This document shows, piece by piece, positions 57,912 to 64,000 of a stretch of 64,000 nt of DNA. The stretch spans positions 558,001 through 622,000 of the forward strand of contig JANFFA010000003.1 of assembly GCA_030848925.1 (NCBI GenBank). Direction: 5' to 3'. The translations under genes and the position numbers were made by a program. A model generated the notes under the pieces. The model was not told the origin of the DNA. It saw only the letters and a list, made by a program, of their open reading frames with translations, and did not search any database. Position 1 is the first letter of the stretch. Each line of letters starts with the position of its first letter. The stretch is from Rhodalgimonas zhirmunskyi. GTDB lineage: Bacteria > Pseudomonadota > Alphaproteobacteria > Rhodobacterales > Rhodobacteraceae.

Positions 57912-58629
57912 CCCCGCGATGCAGCCTGCGCTTTTAATCGTATCACACGGAAGCCCGTCCGAACCGGAGCCACAGGAAGAGGCGATGCGCGTGCTTGGCC
58001 GCGCCGTGGCCAAGCATCTGCCCGGCTGGCGCGTCGAAGGCACGACGCTGGCGGCAGAGGGCTGCTTCGAGGCCGCTGTTGCGCGGCTTGGCAAGCCTGT
58101 TGTCTATCCGTTCTTCATGTCGGAGGGCTGGTTCACCAACACCTTTCTTGCCCGCAAGACGGCCGATCTGGGCCTGCGGCAGGTGGAGCCGTTCGGGATC
58201 GACCCGGCATTGCCATCCTGCGCCGTGGCCGAAATCAAGGCGGTGCTGCGCGACAAGGGCTGGGCCAGCCAAGACACCGCGCTTTTGCTGGCCGCCCATG
58301 GCAGCGGGCGCTCGAAAACCAGCGCCGACGCGCCGCGCGCATTCGCCCGCACGCTTGAGGCCGCGATCCCCTTTCGCGAGGTCGCAACAGGTTTCGTCGA
58401 ACAGGAGCCCTTCCTTGTCGATGCCGCGCGCGACCTTGGGCAGGCGCTTTGCCTGTCGTTCTTTGCGCTGCGTTCGGGCCATGTGGAGGGCGACCTTCCC
58501 GAAGCCTTCGCCGAGGCGGGCTTTGCCGGCCCGGTCCTGCCCCCCTTCATCGAATGGGAGGAGGTTCCGGAACTGATCGCGCGCGGCATCCTGCGCCAGC
58601 GCTACGCCTCGGAAGCGGTGATGTCATGA
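57895..58629 (+). CDS. CbiX-type sirohydrochlorin ferrochelatase
   Basis: A 244-residue two-domain chelatase. HG motifs sit in LIVSHGSPSEP and LLLAAHGSGRSK, the metal-binding His positions of CbiX/SirB. It probably inserts Fe2+ into sirohydrochlorin to give siroheme, the substrate for NirDLGH; cobalt chelation is the alternative. No precorrin-2 dehydrogenase gene is in the operon. The start is uncertain: ATG at 57895 overlaps nirN by 17 bp, ATG at 57919 lies 8 bp after it; neither has a good ribosome site. Confidence 0.85.
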   Translation: MAPATDPAMQPALLIVSHGSPSEPEPQEEAMRVLGRAVAKHLPGWRVEGTTLAAEGCFEAAVARLGKPVVYPFFMSEGWFTNTFLARKTADLGLRQVEPFGIDPALPSCAVAEIKAVLRDKGWASQDTALLLAAHGSGRSKTSADAPRAFARTLEAAIPFREVATGFVEQEPFLVDAARDLGQALCLSFFALRSGHVEGDLPEAFAEAGFAGPVLPPFIEWEEVPELIARGILRQRYASEAVMS

Positions 58630-58877
58630 CGCACAAGCAAAAGCCCCGCCTGCCCCGGCCATCATGGAAGCTGCTGCTGGGGCTTTACCCGTTCATGGCG
58701 GCGGCGGTGGCGATCAACCTGTTCCTGATGTTCCTGATGTTACAGGCATTGGGGGTCGATGCGCTGGCCCCGGTGCACGCGGTTCTGGCGTCGATCCCGC
58801 TTGGCGTACCCGCGACATGGGCAGCGGCGCGCTGGGTGCAGCACCTGATTGCCGAGGCGGAACGCACGCCCCGGTAG
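58626..58877 (+). CDS. Small membrane protein ending the nir operon
   Basis: An 83-residue protein with a basic N terminus (MTHKQKPRLPRPSWK) and two hydrophobic helices (about 15-42 and 48-68). The ATG overlaps the stop of the chelatase gene (ATGA). I do not recognise it. Position suggests an accessory role in nitrite reductase maturation or heme export, which is inference. Confidence 0.75.
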   Translation: MTHKQKPRLPRPSWKLLLGLYPFMAAAVAINLFLMFLMLQALGVDALAPVHAVLASIPLGVPATWAAARWVQHLIAEAERTPR

Positions 58878-58890
58878 CACATCCCGGGGC
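58868..58890. terminator. Hairpin between convergent nir operon and lyase gene
   Basis: Stem GCCCCGG (58868-58874) / CCGGGGC (58884-58890) with a 9-base loop that contains the TAG stop of the last nir-operon gene. There is no T run. It lies in the 37-bp gap before the convergent lyase stop and may serve both directions. Confidence 0.5.
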
Positions 58891-58914
58891 ATGCTGAACT
58901 GGTGAAGGCGGGGT

Positions 58915-59712
58915 CTAGCCCGCCTTGCCCGGACCGCTTGTTTCGAGGATTTCCTCTTCGGCGCGCTGCCAGAGTTCGAACGCCATCGGATTGCGGGTTT
59001 CTTCAAGGATATGGCCGACCAGCCCGATCGCCCGCGCCATGACGCCAAAGCCCCGGATGATCTCTTGCGGGAAGCCGAATTCGCAGCAGATCGCGCCGAT
59101 TGCCCCGGTCGCATTGATCGGAAGAACCTTGCCCGAAGACGCCTCGGCCTCTTGCTGGATCTTCTGCATCAGCGCGATGTAGTCGCCTGAAAGCCCGTTC
59201 TCGGCCGCGATTTCGAACAGGCGCGGGGTGCGCGGATCAATCGGCTTGTGCACCGGATGCCCAAGGCCCGACACGATCTTGCGGGCGGCGCGGTGATCGG
59301 CGACCACCTTTTGCGCAATCGCATCGAGATCGGCGCCTTTGCCCGCCTGATCGGGCGGCAACGCGGCATAAAGCATCCGCGACGCCCCCTCCATCGAGCC
59401 GACGAACACCGTGCCAAGGCCGCAAAGCCCCGCCGCCACCGCCGCCTGAAGCGATTCAGGCGCGCCCATGTAGGTGAGCCGCGCAACCATCGCGGACGGG
59501 GTTATGCCATGTTCCACCAGCGTCACCGCGATGGCATTGAAGACGACCGATTCCTGCGCGGTGGGCTTGCGACCCGTCACCTGCATGAAGGCCATGTCAC
59601 CAAGGTTGATATGACCGAGGATTTCCGACGGCAGGTCGAGTCCGTGAACCTGGATCCTGTCTGCCGTGCTCCACCCGATATTGGATGTGATCTTGTCCTT
59701 GCGTTTGGGCAT
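58915..59712 (-). CDS. Citryl-CoA lyase-type, short citrate-synthase-fold protein
   Basis: A 265-residue protein with citrate synthase large-domain sequence, including LGHPVHKPIDPRTPRLFEIA, equivalent to the GHxVxKxxDPR active-site segment, and ALPPDQAGKGADLDAIAQ. It lacks the N-terminal region of normal 430-residue citrate synthases, as do citryl-CoA and related lyases. It likely makes or breaks a C-C bond next to a CoA thioester. It is the last gene of the acyl-CoA operon; SDR and hydratase genes precede it by short gaps. Confidence 0.78.
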   Translation of the reverse strand: MPKRKDKITSNIGWSTADRIQVHGLDLPSEILGHINLGDMAFMQVTGRKPTAQESVVFNAIAVTLVEHGITPSAMVARLTYMGAPESLQAAVAAGLCGLGTVFVGSMEGASRMLYAALPPDQAGKGADLDAIAQKVVADHRAARKIVSGLGHPVHKPIDPRTPRLFEIAAENGLSGDYIALMQKIQQEAEASSGKVLPINATGAIGAICCEFGFPQEIIRGFGVMARAIGLVGHILEETRNPMAFELWQRAEEEILETSGPGKAG

Positions 59713-59723
59713 TGCTTGCCTCC

Positions 59724-60638
59724 CTATACCGGATCCCAGTTGAACACGTCCGCCGACACGTCGAGCGGCACGAAGCCGGCGCGCAGGGCGGGCATGGCAT
59801 GTTCGGCCACCGTTTCGGGTGTCCAACCGCCATCGCGATGCACCGAGCGCACGGGGCGCGGCTGGCTCATCACGAAAATTTCGTTGTTGCGGCTGGCGAA
59901 GATCTGTCCCGTCACGTCGCGCCCCTGATCCGAGGCGAGGTAAAGCGCCAGTGGTGCGATCTTGGCCGGTTTCATCTCTTGCAGCTTGCGGACACGCTCG
60001 GCCTGTTCCGGGGTGTCGACCTTGATTGACGAGGTCATACGGCTCCAGGCGAAGGGTGCGATGCAGTTGGAGGTCACGTTCCAGCGTTTCAAATCCAGCG
60101 CGATGGATTTGGACAGGGCCGCGATGCCCAGCTTGGCCGCCGAGTAATTCGCCTGTGCGAGGTTGCCGATCAGCCCCGAGGTCGAGGTCATGTGGATCAA
60201 CGCGCCGCCTTCCTGTGCGCGGAACTGGTCCGCTGCGGCGCGGCTGACGTTGAAACTTCCGTATAGGTGAACCTTCACCACCGCGTCGAAATCCTCGTAG
60301 GTCATCTTGTGAAAGAAGCCGTCGCGCAGGATGCCGGCGTTGTTCACCACCGCGTCGAGCCGCCCAAACGCCTCGACTGCATCGCTCACCATCTGGCGGG
60401 CGGCGTCTGGGTCGCTGACGCTGCCGGTGTTGGCGATGGCGCGGCCGCCTGCCGCCTCGATCTCGGCCACCACGGCGGCGGCAGCCCCGGCTTCCGAGCG
60501 GTCGCCCTTGAGGCTGGCGCCAAGGTCATTGACCACCACGGCGGCCCCCTGCCCGGCGGCGGCCAGCGCGATGTCGCGGCCAATGCCACCACCCGCGCCG
60601 GTCACCAGCATCACCTTTCCTGTCAGCATTCCAGTCAT
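59724..60638 (-). CDS. SDR-family 3-hydroxyacyl-CoA dehydrogenase-like protein
   Basis: A 304-residue short-chain dehydrogenase with the nucleotide motif VTGAGGGIGRD, the NNAG motif and catalytic Ser/Tyr/Lys in STSGLIGNLAQANYSAAKLG. VVVNDLGASLKG after the first beta-alpha unit resembles the dehydrogenase part of MFE-2, which oxidises 3-hydroxyacyl-CoA. A 60-residue C-terminal extension beyond the usual 250 is present. AAGGAGAG precedes the ATG. It follows the hotdog gene by 10 bp. Confidence 0.85.
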   Translation of the reverse strand: MTGMLTGKVMLVTGAGGGIGRDIALAAAGQGAAVVVNDLGASLKGDRSEAGAAAAVVAEIEAAGGRAIANTGSVSDPDAARQMVSDAVEAFGRLDAVVNNAGILRDGFFHKMTYEDFDAVVKVHLYGSFNVSRAAADQFRAQEGGALIHMTSTSGLIGNLAQANYSAAKLGIAALSKSIALDLKRWNVTSNCIAPFAWSRMTSSIKVDTPEQAERVRKLQEMKPAKIAPLALYLASDQGRDVTGQIFASRNNEIFVMSQPRPVRSVHRDGGWTPETVAEHAMPALRAGFVPLDVSADVFNWDPV

Positions 60639-60648
60639 GGTCTCTCCT

Positions 60649-61050
60649 TCATTCGGTAGGTTTGCGCTGGTCGGGATTTCGTGGCGTCAGCCGGGCATTG
60701 CCCCGCATCACCACGCGCCCGTCATCGGCGGTCACGCTAACGGCATAGGTTTCGCCGCCCTCGCGCGTGGCCTGTGCTGTCAGCGCCTGTCCGATCCATG
60801 TCGGCGCGGCAAATCGGATGTCCAAATCGGCGATGCGCAGGGCACCGTCGCTGCCCTTTTCCACCGCCTCGACCAGCAGGTTCAGCGCCATGGTGCCGTG
60901 CACGATGGGCCGCTCGAACCCGGCTTTCGCGGCGAACTCCGGGTCAAGGTGGATCGGGTTCCAATCCTGCGTCAGCGCCGCATAGGAGCGCGCGGTTTCC
61001 GCGCTGCTGGTCAAGGTCAGCGGCGGCAGAGTGTCGGGAAAATCGGTCAT
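60649..61050 (-). CDS. MaoC-like hotdog hydratase
   Basis: A 133-residue protein with the (R)-hydratase motif YAALTQDWNPIHLDPEFAAK followed by GFERPIVHGTM; the Asp/His pair is the catalytic dyad of MaoC enoyl-CoA hydratases. The ATG at 61050 has AAGG 9 bp upstream; an ATG at 61059 would overlap that site. It is paired with a second hotdog gene 13 bp upstream, as for two-subunit hydratases. Confidence 0.87.
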   Translation of the reverse strand: MTDFPDTLPPLTLTSSAETARSYAALTQDWNPIHLDPEFAAKAGFERPIVHGTMALNLLVEAVEKGSDGALRIADLDIRFAAPTWIGQALTAQATREGGETYAVSVTADDGRVVMRGNARLTPRNPDQRKPTE

Positions 61051-61063
61051 CGCGGCCATCCTT

Positions 61064-61456
61064 TCACGCAGCCCAGATCGCCGTCACCTCGCCGCGCAGA
61101 AGGGGGGTGCCCCCTGCGGATGCGGCGATGGCAAAGACAATCCAGTTGCGGCCTTTCTTCTGTTCTTTCGAGAGCACCTCGACGGTATAGGTGACGGTCT
61201 CGCCCAGCCGCGCCCGCTGGCCGGTAAAGGACAGTTTCTGCGCCGCGTGCACGTTGCCTTTGGGGCGGGGCTGGATGGCGCGGATATAGGCCTCCATCAT
61301 GCCCGCCACGATCAGCCCGTCGGGCGCATGATCGCCCGCAACCGGGCCATAGACACCTTGCCAGCCCTCCACCCGCTCACCATTGAGCGGCACCTCGACC
61401 GGGCCGAACTTGGCGCCGGGCGCGAGGCGCTCGAAGGTCCACAGTTCATCGCTCAT
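61064..61456 (-). CDS. FAS1/MaoC N-terminal-type hotdog dehydratase subunit
   Basis: A 130-residue protein resembling the N-terminal, non-catalytic half of MaoC-type dehydratases (VEGWQGVYGPVAGDHAPDG and ETVTYTVEVLSKEQKKGRN). It lacks the D-x4-H dyad of the following gene, so the two probably form a heteromeric hydratase. The ATG overlaps the stop of the acyl-CoA synthetase gene as ATGA. Confidence 0.82.
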   Translation of the reverse strand: MSDELWTFERLAPGAKFGPVEVPLNGERVEGWQGVYGPVAGDHAPDGLIVAGMMEAYIRAIQPRPKGNVHAAQKLSFTGQRARLGETVTYTVEVLSKEQKKGRNWIVFAIAASAGGTPLLRGEVTAIWAA

Positions 61457-63606
61457 GCGCTGTCCTTTCGTCGGGCTTGGCCCCGCGGCACGATCAGAGC
61501 GTCGAGCGCCAGCGCCCCGTCGGGACGGGCCAGCAGGGGGTTGATTTCGATACTGTCGATGGTGTCGGCATTGGCGACGGCCAGAACCGAAAGCCGCGCA
61601 ATCGCATCGGCGATGGCCCCGCGATCAACGCCCGCGCGACCGCGCACGCCATCGAGCAGCGCCGCCGCCCGCAGCCGATCAAGCATGCCCAGCGCCTGCT
61701 GCGGCGTGACCGGCGCGCGCGCCAGCACCACGTCGGGCGCCACCTCGGCAAGGATGCCGCCCATACCGACCATCACCATCGGCCCGATCACCGGGTCACG
61801 CTGGGTTCCGAGGATCAGCTCCACCCCCTCGCCCGCCATGGGGGTGATCAAGACGCCTTCGATCCGGGCCTCGGGCAGGCGGGCGGGAATGTCGCGCAGC
61901 ATCCGCGCGGCGGCCTCGCGCACCGTTTCGGCATCGGCGAGGTTCAGGGCCACGCCGCCAATATCGGTCTTGTGGGCGATGTCGGGCGAGAGGATCTTCA
62001 TTGCGACGGGCAAGCCCATCGCCGTAGCGATGCTGGCGGCCTCGTCGGCGGTCTGCGCCACCTTTTCAGGCAAGCAGGGGATGCCAGCCCGCACCAACCG
62101 CGCCTTGGCGGCGGCTTCGGACAACGGGGTGGCGGGCAGGACCGGATCATCGATCACAGGCAACGCGCCCGCCGTGGCTGGCCGGTCGAACCCGGCCCGC
62201 AGCCGCGCCAGTGCGCCCAGAACGGCCACCGCGCGCGACGGATCGGCAAAGCAGGGAATGCCTGCCGCGTCATATTGCGCGGCAAGTTCATCGCCCAACA
62301 ACCCGACAAGGACAAAGGGCCGGTCGAACCCGGCAAGCCCCCGGATCAGGGCATCGTGGATCAGCGGCCCCAATCTCGCCGCCCCGGCCCATGACGTGAA
62401 GAAGCCGACACAGGCGTCATAGCCGCCGCTTTGCATCATCTCGGACAGGTAGTCCGGGATCAGATCGAAATCGTTGATCGCCTGCGCAGTGATGTCGACC
62501 GGGTTGCGCGGCGAAGCGAAGGGATTGCGCTCCAGCATCCGCGCCACCGCATCATCGGGCATCGGTGGCACGCTCAGCCCGTGCTTGGCCGCCGCATCGG
62601 CCATCAACACGCCCGCCCCGCCCGAAACGGTCAGGATGCCAAGCCGGTCGCCGCGCGGCAGGGGGGCAATCGACGCGGCATAGAGGATATCGAACATCTC
62701 TTCCGTGGTGGCGATGCGCAGCGCGCCGGCCTGTTCCACCGCCGCCTCGAAGCTAGCATCCGAGCCCGCCAGTGACGCGGTGTGCGATTGCATCGCCTGC
62801 GCCCCCACCTCGGAGACGCCGACCTTCATGATCGTGACCGGCTTGCGCAGCACCCGGGCGCGTTCGAGCGCGGCCAGAAGCGCCTCGGGCTGATTGACCC
62901 CTTCCATGTAGACGCCAATGGCGCGCACCTCGGGATCTTCGACCATATGGGCGAGGCAATCGGCCACCGAGACATCAGCCTCGTTCCCGGTCGAAACCCA
63001 TGCGGCGATGCCGAGCCGCCGCTCCTTCGCCATCGACAGAAGGTGGGTGCCATAGGCCCCCGATTGCGTGATCAGGCCGATGCCGCCGCGCGCCGGAAGC
63101 CCGCCTTGCAGCGCCGACGAAAAGGTGCCGCATGCGCCCGAGCCCGCGGAATAGAACCCAAGGCAATTCGGGCCGAGCAGGCGAATCCCCTGCGCATGGG
63201 CGATTTGCACCAACTCGGCCTGCGCCGCCTGACCGTCCGGCCCCAATTCGGCGAACCCCGCGCTGAAGATCACCGCCGCGCGCACGCCCTTGCGCCCGCA
63301 GGCGCGCAGCGTTTCGGGGATGCGATCCGCCGAAATCGCCAGAATGGCAAGATCGACCGGGCCGGGAATCGCTTCGAGATCGGCAAAGGCGGGCAGGCCC
63401 TGTATCACCTCGCGGCGGGGGTTCACCGGATAGATCGGCCCGCTGAACCCCGAGTTCAGGCAGAAATGCAGCGGCCGCCCGCCGATCCGCTCGGGGTCGT
63501 CCGAGGCGCCGATCACCGCGATAGAGCGCGGCGCGAAAAACCCGTCGAGACCGGCGCCGGGGGCGTGGGACCTGTGCGTCATGTCGTTTCCGTTGTCCTG
63601 TGTCAT
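61453..63606 (-). CDS. ADP-forming acyl-CoA synthetase (acetate-CoA ligase family)
   Basis: A 717-residue enzyme with the layout of fused ACD synthetases: CoA-binding domain (about 20-150, RSIAVIGASDDPERIGG), succinyl-CoA ligase-like domains (about 160-460, GLITQSGAYGTHLLSMA) and a C-terminal ATP-grasp domain (about 490-717, LPVAMKILSPDIAHKTDIGG). It converts a carboxylic acid, ATP and CoA to acyl-CoA, ADP and Pi, or the reverse. The ATG overlaps the regulator stop. Substrate is probably the acid degraded by this operon. Confidence 0.9.
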   Translation of the reverse strand: MTQDNGNDMTHRSHAPGAGLDGFFAPRSIAVIGASDDPERIGGRPLHFCLNSGFSGPIYPVNPRREVIQGLPAFADLEAIPGPVDLAILAISADRIPETLRACGRKGVRAAVIFSAGFAELGPDGQAAQAELVQIAHAQGIRLLGPNCLGFYSAGSGACGTFSSALQGGLPARGGIGLITQSGAYGTHLLSMAKERRLGIAAWVSTGNEADVSVADCLAHMVEDPEVRAIGVYMEGVNQPEALLAALERARVLRKPVTIMKVGVSEVGAQAMQSHTASLAGSDASFEAAVEQAGALRIATTEEMFDILYAASIAPLPRGDRLGILTVSGGAGVLMADAAAKHGLSVPPMPDDAVARMLERNPFASPRNPVDITAQAINDFDLIPDYLSEMMQSGGYDACVGFFTSWAGAARLGPLIHDALIRGLAGFDRPFVLVGLLGDELAAQYDAAGIPCFADPSRAVAVLGALARLRAGFDRPATAGALPVIDDPVLPATPLSEAAAKARLVRAGIPCLPEKVAQTADEAASIATAMGLPVAMKILSPDIAHKTDIGGVALNLADAETVREAAARMLRDIPARLPEARIEGVLITPMAGEGVELILGTQRDPVIGPMVMVGMGGILAEVAPDVVLARAPVTPQQALGMLDRLRAAALLDGVRGRAGVDRGAIADAIARLSVLAVANADTIDSIEINPLLARPDGALALDALIVPRGQARRKDSA

Positions 63607-64000
63607 CCGGGGCTACCGGCCCGGGTGTCGAGCGGCCGCTGACGGCCGAACACGTTGGTTTCGATGAAATCGCGGGCCTCGCGCAGGGCGAGGGCGGCGT
63701 CGGTCAGGCCGCTTTCGTCCTTTTGTCCGGCAATCGAAATCGCGCTCAGGCCCAGACGGGGCACCCCGTCCAGATCGCGCACCACGACCGCCGCCATATT
63801 CAGGCCGATGAACAGATTTCCGAAATCGAAGGCGAACCCTTCGACCGCGGCCTTTTCGACATCGGCGTGATAGGCCTCGAAGCCCGGCGGGTTCTGCCAG
63901 CGCAGCGCCTCGTAGGCGGTTTGCAATTGCGCGCGGTCAAGCCCGCGCTGCGCCGCGACACAGCGCCCGACCGCGCCCACCATATCGGGTAGGCGCGCGC
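63603..64000 (-). CDS. IclR-family regulator, C-terminal part (cut by window edge)
   Basis: The last 131 codons of a gene that continues past 64000. The visible part fits the IclR effector-binding domain: RAQLQTAYEALRWQN, VEGFAFDFGNLFIGLNMAAV and VPRLGLSAISIAGQ. The winged-helix N terminus is outside the window. It is first in the operon and likely controls it in response to its substrate. Confidence 0.65.
   Translation of the reverse strand, partial: ARLPDMVGAVGRCVAAQRGLDRAQLQTAYEALRWQNPPGFEAYHADVEKAAVEGFAFDFGNLFIGLNMAAVVVRDLDGVPRLGLSAISIAGQKDESGLTDAALALREARDFIETNVFGRQRPLDTRAGSPG

Overview
The window reads as a chromosomal segment of a high-GC alphaproteobacterium, most likely Rhodobacterales (Roseobacter/Paracoccus side). 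Clues are the pal-cpoB-tilS-ftsH order, a UPF0262 gene beside a low-molecular-weight phosphatase, a class I PHA synthase, Liv-type uptake with an acyl-CoA ligase, and a Paracoccus-style norCBQDEF / nirI-nirS locus. No rRNA, tRNA, CRISPR array, insertion sequence or prophage gene was seen; GC content and codon use look even throughout.

Layout. 0-8.7 kb is housekeeping: ftsH (cut by the edge), tilS, cpoB, pal, nadK, glyA, a PLP enzyme and a four-gene operon ending in UPF0262. 9-14.7 kb holds phaC, a periplasmic pseudo-caspase with two peptidoglycan-binding domains, a PaaK-like ligase and an unknown two-repeat protein. 14.7-23.1 kb is one minus-strand operon: long-chain acyl-CoA ligase, then a five-component branched-chain-type ABC transporter with two extra unknown proteins inserted. 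23.4-29.8 kb has a MacAB-like exporter and a PAS hybrid kinase with an OmpR-type regulator. 30-34.5 kb carries an M20 amidase, a histidine phosphatase and two saccharopine dehydrogenase-family genes. 34.5-36.2 kb holds three tandem genes for small secreted proteins with a shared GPRG-ended motif, the most novel-looking item here.

36.5-58.9 kb is a denitrification island: a Crp/Fnr regulator with DUF4202 partner, norCBQDEF-nnrU (NO reductase and its maturation), nirI-nnrS-apbE (electron supply and flavinylation) and, divergently, nirS-E-C-F-DL-G-H-J-N-cbiX-small membrane protein (cytochrome cd1 nitrite reductase and heme d1 synthesis). Two near-identical FNR/NNR-type boxes (TTAAC-N4-GTCAA) sit before norC and between nirI and nirS. 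They would co-induce nitrite and NO reduction, which keeps NO from accumulating. No nitrate or N2O reductase gene lies in the window.

58.9-64 kb is a minus-strand catabolic operon: IclR regulator (cut by the edge), ADP-forming acyl-CoA synthetase, two hotdog-fold dehydratase-like proteins, an SDR dehydrogenase and a short citrate-synthase-fold lyase. It looks like CoA activation followed by beta-oxidation-like steps and C-C cleavage of an unidentified carboxylic acid.
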